A stretch of DNA of 64,000 bases, from NCBI RefSeq assembly GCF_900519355.1, contig NZ_ULHE01000004.1, positions 225,091 to 289,090 on the forward strand, written 5' to 3'. Both the position numbers and the translations under genes were made by a program. The notes beneath the pieces are model-generated. The model did no database searches and was not told the DNA's origin. It saw only the letters and a list, made by a program, of their open reading frames with translations. Position 1 is the stretch's first letter. The number at the start of each line of letters is the position of its first letter. This document shows positions 54,463 through 63,226 of the stretch, piece after piece. The DNA is from Corynebacterium lactis. Lineage in GTDB: Bacteria; Actinomycetota; Actinomycetes; Mycobacteriales; Mycobacteriaceae.

Positions 54463-55920
54463 TTAGTCGTTGCGGCGGACCTGGTTCCCCAGCAGCCTGC
54501 GGCGCAACGGGTCGACGGCGTAGGTGACCAGACCCGCGCTGACCACAGCGATGAGGTACGCGATCACGATGACCAGCGTGCGACTACTGAAGGGGCTGCC
54601 CGACGCCATGGAGCCGAACAGGACGAGTCCAAAGAAATTGCCCATGAAGAAGGCCATCGCGCTCAAAACCAGCATCGGGTAGAAGGTCTGCTTGAACGCC
54701 ACCTTGCGGTGCAGGCTGACCGGAGTACCGATGAAGTCCAAGGCCTTGGTCAGCGCGGCCTGTTCGTAGACCGCGGACGCCTGGGTCAGGACCGTGGAAA
54801 TCAGCAGAATCACGAAGCCGATGACGAAGGTGATGACGACGCCGACCAGAATGTCGTTCGCCATGGTCTCGCCGCCGAACACAGTGGCCTGGTCCAGCTG
54901 CGGCATCAGCGAAATGAAGCCCAGCAGCAGGGAGAGGAAGGTCATCGCGCTGACCCGGCGCCAGGTCTCCTTCGCTCCTACCGCTACGCGGCGCGTGGCG
55001 ACGAAGTTCGCGGCCCCGGGGGCCAGCACTGCGGAGATTCGTCCGAGCGCTTGCACCACGAACGGGGCGACAACGTTGACAGCGCTGAAGGCGATGAAAA
55101 GGCTGAACGCGGCGTAGGAGATGGTGGCAGTGTCGAGGCTCTTCAGGTCGAGGGCATTGATGACCAGAACTGAGACAACGACGAGGCCGATGAAGATGAG
55201 CACGCGGGAGCGGCGCACAGCCTTCGGGATCTCGCGCCTGGAAACGCCGAGCGGAGACACCAGGACTCGCTTCAGGCCCACCACCGCGGAGATCAGCGCG
55301 AGGACCATGACAATGCCCCACACCATCGGGTATCCCCACCAGGGCAGCAGCATGTCCCACGGGCCCAGGTAGTCGTTGTCGAAGCTGATCAGCGCCCAGA
55401 ACGGAGCGGTAGCCACGGCGAGGACAGTTCCGAACGCCAGGCCGAGGAGCGCCTGCAGGGCGGTTTCGACCAGGGTCATGCGCGTCACAGCGCCGTTGGA
55501 CAGGCCGATCAGGCGGAGGGTCGCGAGTCGGTTCTCGCGCCCGGCCGCGCCGAGGACCGCCGACTGGGACACCAGCGAGATCATCGCCGGGATGACGAAT
55601 ACGCAGGCGAAGAACGCCAGCTGCAGATAAAACTCGCCGTTGCCCTGATGCTGCAGGTCCTCGACGGTGGGGTTCAAAGGCAGCGGGGCCTCGTCAAGGG
55701 AGCGCCGGTAGAACATCATGGTTCCACCGACGACAACGAGTGCCAGCCAGGTACACACGGTCAGCGCTACAACCGCCGCGGTCGACAGCCAGCCGTTGCC
55801 GGAACGGGTCTCCCGCCCGGCGCGCTGGAGCCGCAGGCTGAGGTCGGCCAGGGCACGCGTTGGGATGGATTTCGTCCTCGCCTGGGAGGTCGCAGTCTCC
55901 GTCATTACAGATCCGGTCAT
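54463..55920 (-). CDS. ABC transporter permease, FtsX/MacB type
   Basis: About ten hydrophobic segments in 485 residues. Two FtsX-like halves (TM-loop-TM3) are visible with an AGRENRLATLRLIGLSNGAV segment typical of these permeases. Its ATG overlaps the ATPase stop (TGATG at 55920), so the two are translationally coupled. Functions known for this family include export of or protection from antimicrobial peptides and lipoprotein release. Stops 17 nt from a short intergenic gap before phoH2. Confidence 0.85.
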   Translation of the reverse strand: MTGSVMTETATSQARTKSIPTRALADLSLRLQRAGRETRSGNGWLSTAAVVALTVCTWLALVVVGGTMMFYRRSLDEAPLPLNPTVEDLQHQGNGEFYLQLAFFACVFVIPAMISLVSQSAVLGAAGRENRLATLRLIGLSNGAVTRMTLVETALQALLGLAFGTVLAVATAPFWALISFDNDYLGPWDMLLPWWGYPMVWGIVMVLALISAVVGLKRVLVSPLGVSRREIPKAVRRSRVLIFIGLVVVSVLVINALDLKSLDTATISYAAFSLFIAFSAVNVVAPFVVQALGRISAVLAPGAANFVATRRVAVGAKETWRRVSAMTFLSLLLGFISLMPQLDQATVFGGETMANDILVGVVITFVIGFVILLISTVLTQASAVYEQAALTKALDFIGTPVSLHRKVAFKQTFYPMLVLSAMAFFMGNFFGLVLFGSMASGSPFSSRTLVIVIAYLIAVVSAGLVTYAVDPLRRRLLGNQVRRND

Positions 55921-56636
55921 CACAGGTCCACCGCCCCGGCGAGCATGCGGTCATCGTGGATCAGGCCGTCGCGGATCTCAATACGGCGGCGGCACCAGGA
56001 GGCCACCTTGACGTCGTGGGTCACCATCACCAGGGTCGTGCCGGTCTGCTCGACCAGCGCGATCAGCTGCTGCATGACCTCGTGGCCGGTGGACTGGTCC
56101 AGGGCGCCGGTCGGCTCGTCGGCGAAAATCACCGCCGGCTCGGACACCATCGCGCGGGCGATGGCCACGCGCTGCGCCTGGCCGCCCGACATTTGCCCCG
56201 GGCGGCGGCGGGTCAGGTCGCCGAGGCCGAGTCGGCCCAGCATGTCATCGGCGCGACGCAGCGCGCTGCCACGCGACTCGCCCCGCAGGATGGAGGGCAG
56301 GGCCGCGTTCTCGCGCGCGGTCAGCTCCGGCAGGAGCTGGCCGTCCTGGAACACAAAGCCAAAGTCATTCAGGCGCAGGGCCGAGCGCTTGGCGTCGGAA
56401 AGCGAATCGATGCGGGTGTTGCCCAGCAGCACCTCGCCGTGGTCCGGCAGCAGCACGCCCGACATGCAGTGCAGCAGCGTGGACTTGCCGGAGCCCGACG
56501 GGCCCATAACCGCGACGGTCTCACCCGGATTGATGTCCAGCGAGATGCCGGTGAGCACCGGGGCGGCGTTGTACGACTTCGTGATGTCCCGAATGCTCAG
56601 GCGAGCCTGGTTCGCGTCCGAGAAGCTGTTACTCAT
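55920..56636 (-). CDS. ABC transporter ATP-binding protein, MacB/LolD type
   Basis: Walker A GPSGSGKST, signature MSGGQAQRVAIARA and Walker B VIFADEPTGALD are intact (238 residues). Start ATG 56636 is chosen because AGAGGTAACGGT precedes it; the 15-residue upstream extension (MRNNTMRNDGLRG) repeats a Met-Arg-Asn unit and is less coding-like. Together with the FtsX-type permease it forms an exporter divergent from a two-component system. Confidence 0.88.
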   Translation of the reverse strand: MSNSFSDANQARLSIRDITKSYNAAPVLTGISLDINPGETVAVMGPSGSGKSTLLHCMSGVLLPDHGEVLLGNTRIDSLSDAKRSALRLNDFGFVFQDGQLLPELTARENAALPSILRGESRGSALRRADDMLGRLGLGDLTRRRPGQMSGGQAQRVAIARAMVSEPAVIFADEPTGALDQSTGHEVMQQLIALVEQTGTTLVMVTHDVKVASWCRRRIEIRDGLIHDDRMLAGAVDL

Positions 56637-56805
56637 ACCGTTACCTCTTAAACCGTCGTTCCTCATGGTGTTGTTCCTCATGGCACCAATCTCACCCGAT
56701 GTCGGCCATATCCAACACAGTGCCCACTACCCAGTTGCGGTAGTGCTAGCTCTACCATTGTGGCCGAATTGCGCACGGACCGCTCCGGGCGCTGTCGACC
56801 TTCTC

Positions 56806-56822
56806 TATCATTGGCTCCCATG
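56806..56822 (+). promoter_or_regulatory. Leaderless promoter of the histidine kinase gene
   Basis: TATCAT (56806-56811) lies exactly 8 nt before ATG 56820, so the longer GTG 56760 start is unlikely. Confidence 0.6.
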
Positions 56823-57641
56823 GGGATGAAAGAGTTTTTCCGCGACGCCTTCGGGGGCGAAAAATCTCCCCGTAGCCGGGACCGCGACGGTGCCCGCGGC
56901 CGTACCTTCGAGGCCGAGGCCGCCGCCCGCATCGCCGAGCTCACCGCTTCACGACGCACCATCGCCGACGCCTTCGAAATCGAGCGGCGCAGGATTGAAA
57001 ACGACCTGCACGACGGTGCGCAGCAGTACATCGTCGCAGCTTCGATGAAGCTGGGGCTCGCGGAGCTCGAAGCAATGGACACCGGCAACGAGGAGCTGCT
57101 CGCTCTCCTCGCCGAGACGCGCAAGCACCTCGACGACGGGCTGCGCGCGCTGCGCCGAACCGTCCACGGAATCCATCCGCAGGTGTTGCGCGACCGTGGC
57201 CTGCAAGCTGCGGTCGAGGAGATTGCGGAAGGGTACGGCCCGCACGTCGTCGTGCAGGTGCCCCACCCACTGCCCGAGCTCAGCGAGAGCGTGCTGGCCT
57301 CCGGCTACTTCTTCTGCGCGGAGATACTCACCAACGCGGCGAAGTACGCGCCGGGCGCACCCGTGTCGGTGCTGCTGACCGCGGATCAGACGCTTAACAT
57401 CTCCATTACTGATCAGGGCCCCGGGGGCGCGGTCATGGGTCGAGGCCTCAAGGGCATGAAGGAGCGCCTGGCCACCTTTGACGGCGAGATGTCGCTGCTC
57501 TCCCCCGCCGGTGGCCCGACCCAGGTCAAGGCCAGAATTCCGCTGATGCTCGATAGAGGCACTCCCGGAATCGCGGGGCCGGGGTACAGCGGCGACAGCA
57601 GTGAAAATCGCGAAGGCACCGAACGTACAGAGGGGTTTTAA
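56820..57641 (+). CDS. Sensor histidine kinase, NarL/LiaS (HisKA_3) type, without membrane segments
   Basis: The dimerisation helix carries the phosphorylated His in RRRIENDLHDGAQQ, and the ATPase domain has TNAAKYAPGA, DQGPGG and GRGLKGMKERL. There is no transmembrane helix or sensor domain, so it is a cytoplasmic kinase (273 residues) and probably takes its signal from the divergent ABC exporter or another partner. Start chosen from the promoter spacing. The response regulator begins 5 nt after it. Confidence 0.88.
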   Translation: MGMKEFFRDAFGGEKSPRSRDRDGARGRTFEAEAAARIAELTASRRTIADAFEIERRRIENDLHDGAQQYIVAASMKLGLAELEAMDTGNEELLALLAETRKHLDDGLRALRRTVHGIHPQVLRDRGLQAAVEEIAEGYGPHVVVQVPHPLPELSESVLASGYFFCAEILTNAAKYAPGAPVSVLLTADQTLNISITDQGPGGAVMGRGLKGMKERLATFDGEMSLLSPAGGPTQVKARIPLMLDRGTPGIAGPGYSGDSSENREGTERTEGF

Positions 57642-57646
57642 GCCAA

Positions 57647-58336
57647 GTGAAAATTGTGATTGCGGACGACTCCGCCCTACTGCGCGAGGGCGTTGCGAGC
57701 CTCGTCGAAAAGCGCGGGCACGAGGTCATCGCGAAGGTTGACTCGGCCAATGCTCTGGTGGCAGATGTCGACGACCGCTTCGACGAGACGGGGCAACTGC
57801 CAGACCTGGTCATAACGGATGTTCGTATGCCCCCGAAGATGACCGACGACGGGCTGCGCGCCGCCGTCGAGCTCCGCGAGCGCTACCCGAACCTGAACGT
57901 GATGGTGCTCTCGCAATATGTCGCACCCGCCTACGCCCGCGAGCTCTTCTCCCCCGCAACGCCTGGATTGGCCGGCAGCTCGGGCGGCACCGGGTACCTG
58001 CTCAAGGACCGGGTCGGCCAAGTCATCGACTTTCTCGGGTCCCTCGACGTTGTCGCCGGAGGCGGTGTCGTCATCGACCCGGATGTGGCAACTGCGCTGA
58101 TGCAGTCGGGCAAGTCGGGCCTGGCGAGCCTGACGGCCAGGGAGCGCGAGGTTCTCGAGCTCATGGCTCGCGGAAAGTCGAACAAGCAGATTGCCGACGA
58201 GCTATTCCTCTCCGGCGCTGCCGTGGCCAAGCACGTGTCCAACATCTTCATAAAGCTCCACCTGGAGCCCGGTGAGGAAAACCGCCGCGTCCGCGCCATC
58301 CTGGAGTTCCTCACCGCGACGTCAGGGCAGATCTAG
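57647..58336 (+). CDS. Response regulator, NarL/LuxR family
   Basis: Receiver domain with the acidic pair DD at residues 7-8, the phosphorylated Asp in VITDVRMPP, and a conserved Lys in YLLKDRV. The LuxR-type helix-turn-helix has LTAREREVLELMARGKSNKQIA. 229 residues. GTG start follows the kinase stop by 5 nt. The cognate exporter is divergent. Confidence 0.92.
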   Translation: MKIVIADDSALLREGVASLVEKRGHEVIAKVDSANALVADVDDRFDETGQLPDLVITDVRMPPKMTDDGLRAAVELRERYPNLNVMVLSQYVAPAYARELFSPATPGLAGSSGGTGYLLKDRVGQVIDFLGSLDVVAGGGVVIDPDVATALMQSGKSGLASLTAREREVLELMARGKSNKQIADELFLSGAAVAKHVSNIFIKLHLEPGEENRRVRAILEFLTATSGQI

Positions 58337-58347
58337 ACCCCTTGGGC

Positions 58348-58380
58348 CCCGCATCTGCCCCGCCCGCGAGGGGATGCGGG
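58348..58380 (+). terminator. Hairpin after the response regulator gene
   Basis: CCCGCATC (58348-58355) pairs with GATGCGGG (58373-58380). No T tract, so termination is uncertain. Confidence 0.4.
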
Positions 58381-58411
58381 CAATTGTGGGGCACATGCGG
58401 GCAATTGTGGG
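58374..58411. repeat. Two direct copies of ATGCGGGCAATTGTGGG
   Basis: The 17-mer starts at 58374 and 58395 (spacing 21) and lies between the ends of the convergent response regulator and coiled-coil genes. Confidence 0.8.
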
Positions 58412-58412
58412 C

Positions 58413-59693
58413 CTAGAACCAGCGGAAGGGCTGGCCGAACCACTGCCCAAAGCCGTTTCCGTTGCCCCAGCCGTTATTCCAGCCGCGCCCCCAACCATTG
58501 CCCCGACCGTTGTTCCAGCCGCGACCGGGACGCTCGGCGACGTAGGCGTCGTAGGCACGCTTCGCCTCGGCGTAAGCCTTCTCGGCGCCCGCCAGGCGCT
58601 CCTCGGCGGCCTTCACGGCAGCGGAGCCATCTGCGTCCGCCCCGGAGAATTCACCGCTGATGCGCTTCGCGGCGTCGGCACGCTCCTGCGCGGATTCGAC
58701 CTCTTCTTGGGCCTTCGCGGCGGCGCGCTTCTTGGCATCGAGGTCGCGGGTCGCGGCATCAACGTCTGCCTGAGCCTTGGCGGCGTCGGACTTCGCGGCC
58801 TCGATATCCTTCAGAGACTTCGCGTGAGCGGCCTCGAGCTCCGCCAGCTCGCTCGCCTCCTTCTCCGCCGTGGCGTTGGCCTCCGCGGCCTTGCCCTGCG
58901 CCGCAGTCAAGGCTTCCTGCGCGGTTGCCCGAGCTTCAGCATCGTCCCCCGCAGCCTCAAGGTTCGCCTGCGCCTGTTCGACCTCGGCCTGGGCCTCACT
59001 GACGGCCTTGTTAGCGCGGGAGACAGGACTCTTCTTCGCGCTCAGCTCCTGCTGCAAACGGACGGACGCGAAGGCCAGGCGACGAGAATCCTGCAGCGCC
59101 TTGTCCTTATTGGCGGGGTCCGCAGTCTTATCGACGATGTCCTGGCGAAGGGAGGTGTTCCACTCCTGATCGGCCCGCCCCTGCTTGATCTCCGCCTCCG
59201 TGGCCGCTGCTTCCTCCTCCAGCCGAGAGGCGGTAGCCTCAGCGGCGTTCAGGCGCTGCGTCGCGGCATCGCGGTCCGCGGCCGCCGAGTCCGCGTTCTT
59301 CTGAGCAGCATCCAGTTCAGCCGTGGCTCGGTCCAGGTTGGCGGTCTTGTCCTTCAGTACCTCCTGCGCGGCGATTGCGATACGCGGATCGATGCGCTGG
59401 GAACGAGCGCGTCGCACCTCGTCTTGTGCGTCGCGCAACTCCGCCGCGCGGGCGTTGGCGTCGCGAGCTAGCTGCTGCTCCTTCCGCACGTCGTACTGGG
59501 AGCGCCCTGTCTTCCGGCTCTGGGACTGCTGGCTTTGGGACTGCAGGGCCTGCCCCTGTTCGTGGCCTTGCCCTACCGGCTGGGCGGATGCGGCATCAAT
59601 GCTCGGCAGAGTCAATGCGGCGGTAGTGGCGATGACAGTGGCTGCGCGTGCAGCTTTCCAGTTCTTGGAGTGCTTTGCGTGCTTTCCAGACAT
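58413..59693 (-). CDS. Secreted coiled-coil protein with an aromatic Gly/Asn/Trp-rich tail
   Basis: A long signal peptide (KHAKHSKNWKAARAATV, hydrophobic core, then ASA) begins the 426-residue protein. A Gln/Ser-rich stretch follows, then about 300 residues of Ala/Glu/Lys heptads, an extended coiled coil. The last 35 residues are Gly/Trp/Asn/Arg repeats (GWNNG, GNGWG, GQWFGQPFRWF) ending in Trp-Phe. No enzyme domain, sorting signal or transmembrane helix is visible. It is probably a cell-envelope protein. The aromatic end could bind glycan or insert in the mycolate outer membrane, which is inference only. Start ATG 59693 has AAAAGGGGAA. Confidence 0.85.
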   Translation of the reverse strand: MSGKHAKHSKNWKAARAATVIATTAALTLPSIDAASAQPVGQGHEQGQALQSQSQQSQSRKTGRSQYDVRKEQQLARDANARAAELRDAQDEVRRARSQRIDPRIAIAAQEVLKDKTANLDRATAELDAAQKNADSAAADRDAATQRLNAAEATASRLEEEAAATEAEIKQGRADQEWNTSLRQDIVDKTADPANKDKALQDSRRLAFASVRLQQELSAKKSPVSRANKAVSEAQAEVEQAQANLEAAGDDAEARATAQEALTAAQGKAAEANATAEKEASELAELEAAHAKSLKDIEAAKSDAAKAQADVDAATRDLDAKKRAAAKAQEEVESAQERADAAKRISGEFSGADADGSAAVKAAEERLAGAEKAYAEAKRAYDAYVAERPGRGWNNGRGNGWGRGWNNGWGNGNGFGQWFGQPFRWF

Positions 59694-60281
59694 GATTCCC
59701 CTTTTGAGGTCAAGAAATGATGTACCAACGACGAGAGAAGATCCATCTTTCCTTTAGCGCAACTCCCCAGGCCTTAGCCAACACCATAACCTAAAAGCAC
59801 TTTACAATTGTAGTTAAGTAACATTTATTGCTATTTTTCACCAAGCCAATAACCCTAAAGAATTAACACTATCGCCCCCAATGTCACAAAGCTCAACCCC
59901 GCCACCTCCACGGCGCCGCAGATAGTATTAGCGCTGTTCACAAGCTTTTTTACATATGCAAACAACACCTTGTTTACATTAGAGAATTCACGAGCAGATG
60001 ATCCGAGCGAACCGGATCGACGCGCATTAATGAAAAATATCGTTCGCAATTACATCCGCTCAACAACAATTTCACACACCACAATCCACTAACACTATTT
60101 CCTATTTCCATTTTTGATTAAACACCGGAAGTCCCGAGATTAACTCCGGCAAATATTCACCCTGCCGCCATCCCTGTGCCAAGTTTTTCGCGATAGAAAA
60201 ATAAGTATCGACAGTGGCGTGGATCACACTCTAAAGTGGGCTCACAAAACTTGTTCGCCTATCGAAAGGACTTCGTCCACC
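59694..60281. other. AT-rich intergenic region upstream of ald
   Basis: About 590 nt, much lower in GC than its flanks, without a convincing gene. A 64-residue frame at 59855-60049 on the minus strand, hydrophobic at its C-terminus, has a TTG start and no Shine-Dalgarno. Holds the promoter of the coiled-coil gene on the left and of ald on the right. Confidence 0.5.
60213..60228. promoter_or_regulatory. Possible GlxR/Crp-type site upstream of ald
   Basis: AGTGGCGTGGATCACA matches the TGTGANNTANNTCACA pattern at 9 of 12 fixed positions. It lies 54 nt before the ald start. The C. glutamicum ald is known to be under GlxR and RamA/RamB control; the site here is only a candidate. Confidence 0.35.
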
Positions 60282-61802
60282 ATGGTCGTTTACGCAAACC
60301 CCGGCTCCCCCGACGCTGTATTCACGTACAAGGAGCAGTACGAAAACTTCATCGACGGCAAGTGGACCCCGCCCGTCGACGGCCGCTACATGGACAACTC
60401 CACGCCCATTACAGGCGAGGTCTTCTGCCGGGTTCCGCGCTCGAACGACAAGGACATCGAGCTCGCCCTCGACGCCGCGCACCGCGCGAAGGACGCTTGG
60501 GGCAAGGTAGCAGCCGCAGAGCGCGCACTGATTCTGCACCGCATCGCCGACCGCCTCGAGGAAAACCTTGAGAAGATCGCCGTCGCCGAGACCTGGGAGA
60601 ACGGCAAGGCGGTCCGCGAGACCCTCGCCGCGGATATCCCCCTTGCCATCGACCACTTTCGATACTTCGCCGGCGCAGTGCGCACCCAGGAGGGGCGGAT
60701 CTCGCAGCTCGACGACAACACCGTCGCCTACCACTTCCACGAGCCACTCGGCGTCGTCGGCCAGATCATTCCGTGGAACTTCCCCATCCTGATGGCAGCG
60801 TGGAAGATCGCGCCCGCGCTCGCCGCCGGCAACTGTATCGTCTTGAAGCCCGCGGAGCAGACCCCCGCGTCGATCCTCATGCTCACCGAGATCATCGCCG
60901 ACCTGCTTCCCGACGGCGTCCTCAACATCGTCAATGGCCTCGGCAGCGAGGCCGGTGCCGCGCTGACCGCCAGCAACCGGATCTCCAAGATTGCGTTTAC
61001 CGGCTCGACGGCCGTCGGACAGCTAATTCACAAGGCTGTCTCCGACAAGATCATCCCGATCACGCTGGAGCTGGGAGGAAAGTCCCCCTCCATCTTCTTC
61101 CCGGATGTCATGGACGCCGACGACGCCTTCCGCGAGAAGTGCATCGAGGGCCTGGCCATGTTCGCCCTGAACCAAGGCGAGGTCTGCACCTGCCCGTCCC
61201 GTGCTCTGGTGCACGAGGACATCGCGGACGAGTTCCTCAAGCTAGCGGTCGAGCGAGTCAAGCAGATTCGCACCGGCAACCCGCTGGACACCTCCGTCCA
61301 GATGGGAGCGCAGGCGTCCCAGGAGCAGCTGGACAAGATCTCGGGCTACCTGGAGTCCGGCCCGAAGGAGGGCGCGGAGGTGCTCACCGGCGGCCACGTC
61401 GCCAAGCTCGAGGGGCTCGAGGGAGGCTACTACGTGGAGCCGACCATCTTCAAGGGCAACAACTCGATGCGCTTCTTCCAGGAGGAGATCTTCGGCCCGG
61501 TCCTCGCCGTCACCACCTTCAAGACCCTCGACGAGGCACTCGAGATCGCCAACGACACGATCTACGGCCTGGGCGCCGGCGTGTGGAGCCGCAACCAGAA
61601 CAACGCCTACCGCGCAGCCCGGGGCATTCAGGCCGGGCGCGTGTGGGTGAACAACTACCATAACTACCCGGCTCACGCGGCCTTCGGCGGGTACAAGCAG
61701 TCCGGCATCGGCCGTGAGAACCACCTCATGATGCTCGAGCACTACCAGGAGACCAAGTGCATGCTCGTCTCCTACGACGAGAACGCCACCGGCCTGTTCT
61801 AG
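60282..61802 (+). CDS. ald: Aldehyde dehydrogenase (acetaldehyde dehydrogenase type)
   Basis: Oxidises acetaldehyde, or other aldehydes, to acids with NAD. The 506-residue protein matches the length and sequence pattern of C. glutamicum Ald as I remember it, starting MVVYANPG. The catalytic Cys is in [10 protein letters not shown], the general-base Glu in [10 protein letters not shown], and PWNFPILMA and GSTAVGQL bind NAD. ATG 60282 is preceded by CGAAAGGA; the longer frame from 60219 is not needed. It stands alone, followed by a terminator. Confidence 0.95.
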   Translation: MVVYANPGSPDAVFTYKEQYENFIDGKWTPPVDGRYMDNSTPITGEVFCRVPRSNDKDIELALDAAHRAKDAWGKVAAAERALILHRIADRLEENLEKIAVAETWENGKAVRETLAADIPLAIDHFRYFAGAVRTQEGRISQLDDNTVAYHFHEPLGVVGQIIPWNFPILMAAWKIAPALAAGNCIVLKPAEQTPASILMLTEIIADLLPDGVLNIVNGLGSEAGAALTASNRISKIAFTGSTAVGQLIHKAVSDKIIPITLELGGKSPSIFFPDVMDADDAFREKCIEGLAMFALNQGEVCTCPSRALVHEDIADEFLKLAVERVKQIRTGNPLDTSVQMGAQASQEQLDKISGYLESGPKEGAEVLTGGHVAKLEGLEGGYYVEPTIFKGNNSMRFFQEEIFGPVLAVTTFKTLDEALEIANDTIYGLGAGVWSRNQNNAYRAARGIQAGRVWVNNYHNYPAHAAFGGYKQSGIGRENHLMMLEHYQETKCMLVSYDENATGLF

Positions 61803-61822
61803 GCAGCCCCCCCCCAGATGAA

Positions 61823-61865
61823 CCCCGCGCACACGCCTTTCGGCGCCTCGTGCGCGGGGCCTTTT
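61823..61865 (+). terminator. Rho-independent terminator after ald
   Basis: CCCCGCGCAC (61823-61832) pairs with GTGCGCGGGG (61850-61859), followed by CCTTTT. A run of nine C lies just before (61807-61815). Confidence 0.88.
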
Positions 61866-61976
61866 CGTGCGCTGCACACCGTCGTGAAGCGAAAGGCGAA
61901 AAATCTATACCCTTGTGAATAGGTGATTTTCCGCAGACCAATCGCGGGAAATCCAGGTCCGATGAAGGAGTCGACA

Positions 61977-62945
61977 ATGGCCTCAGAGTCTACGAACCCC
62001 GCCCCTAGCCCGCGCACAATTATCCTCGACTGCGACCCCGGTCACGACGACGCAGTCGCGATGATCCTCTCTGCGGGGAACCCGAACATCGAGCTAGCGG
62101 GAGTGACCACGATCGGCGGTAACCACACCCTGCCGAAGGTCACCCGCAACGCCCAGATTGTAGCCACCATCTGCGGCATTGAAGCTCCGATCTTCGCCGG
62201 CTGCACCCGCCCGCTCGTGCGCGAGGTCACCGTGGCAGAGGACATTCACGGCGACACGGGCATGGAAATTCACGGCTACGACCTGCCGGAGCCGACGGTC
62301 GGGGTCGAGGACATGCACGCGGTGGACTTCATTATTAAGACGGTGATGGAGGCCGAGCCGAAGACTGTCACGCTGGTTCCGACGGGGCCGCTGACCAACA
62401 TCGCGATGGCCGTCCGCAAGGAACCGCGCCTGGCCGAGCGCGTTCGCGAGGTCGTCCTGATGGGCGGTGGCTACCACACGGGCAACTGGTCGGCGGTGGC
62501 TGAGTTCAACATCAAGGTCGACCCGGAGGCCGCCCACATCGTCTTCAACGAGTCATGGCCCGTCACTATGGTGGGCCTCGACCTGACGCACCAGGCGCTC
62601 GCGACGCCCGAGGTGGAGGAGAAGGTCAAGGAGATTGGCTCCGACGTGGCTGACTTCGTGGTCGGCCTCTTCGATGCCTTCCGCAAGAACTACAAGGACG
62701 CTCAGGGCTTCGATAACCCGCCGGTGCATGATCCCTGTGCGGTCGCCTACCTCATCGACCCCGATGTCATGACGACCGTGAAAGTCCCCGTCGACGTCGA
62801 ACTGCACGGCGGGCTGACCACCGGCATGACCGTCGCGGATTTCCGCGCTCCGGCGCCAGCCGACTGCACCACGCAGGTTGCGGTGAAGCTGGACGCAGCG
62901 AAGTTCTGGTCTCTCGTCGTGGATGCCGTCAGGGCCGTCAGCTAG
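61977..62945 (+). CDS. Ribonucleoside hydrolase (inosine-uridine preferring family)
   Basis: Splits nucleosides to base and ribose. The Ca-binding motif DCDPGHDDAVA is at residues ~20-30, and VPTGPLTN and the conserved HDPCAVAYL are present. 322 residues. ATG 61977 has GAAGGAG seven nt upstream. Substrate range (pyrimidine or purine) is not clear. No transporter is adjacent; it lies against an IS remnant. Confidence 0.93.
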   Translation: MASESTNPAPSPRTIILDCDPGHDDAVAMILSAGNPNIELAGVTTIGGNHTLPKVTRNAQIVATICGIEAPIFAGCTRPLVREVTVAEDIHGDTGMEIHGYDLPEPTVGVEDMHAVDFIIKTVMEAEPKTVTLVPTGPLTNIAMAVRKEPRLAERVREVVLMGGGYHTGNWSAVAEFNIKVDPEAAHIVFNESWPVTMVGLDLTHQALATPEVEEKVKEIGSDVADFVVGLFDAFRKNYKDAQGFDNPPVHDPCAVAYLIDPDVMTTVKVPVDVELHGGLTTGMTVADFRAPAPADCTTQVAVKLDAAKFWSLVVDAVRAVS

Positions 62946-63013
62946 CGCGCTTTACAACGCCGCCTGCACACTCGGCTGATAACGGCGCCGGCGGCCCACC
63001 CGTTACTTTTAGG

Positions 63014-63035
63014 CTATCCCCGATAATGGGGATAG
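63014..63035. terminator. Hairpin between the nucleoside hydrolase gene and the IS remnant
   Basis: CTATCCCC (63014-63021) pairs with GGGGATAG (63028-63035), six-nt loop. It may end the hydrolase mRNA or mark the left end of the insertion element. No clear T tract. Confidence 0.4.
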
Positions 63036-63226
63036 TCGCTGGGCTGGGTATGGCTGAATCGCCCTGTAGTTTCAATAATCCGGGGGTGTTGCCGCCCGGC
63101 ACCAGGACGTTAATGTTAATAGGGACATGGCCGGAATCTCCAGGTCTCCTTGTAACGTGAGGACACGCAGCGAATGTCACCTTCACCAGCGACTGGCGTA
63201 TCCACCCAGTTTTCTAGGAGCCCGCT
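63036..63226 (+). ncRNA. Non-coding left end of an IS110-family element; candidate bridge-RNA region
   Basis: About 190 nt with no ORF lie between the hydrolase hairpin and the transposase start. IS110-family elements carry a structured bridge RNA in their non-coding end upstream of the recombinase. Several small palindromes are visible, but I could not identify the target and donor loops, so this is placement by family knowledge only. Confidence 0.3.

Noticed and set aside
59855..60049. Small hydrophobic protein (64 aa), possible porin-like peptide
   Set aside because: TTG start without Shine-Dalgarno or -10 box at the right distance, no homology I recognise, in AT-rich DNA where chance frames differ.
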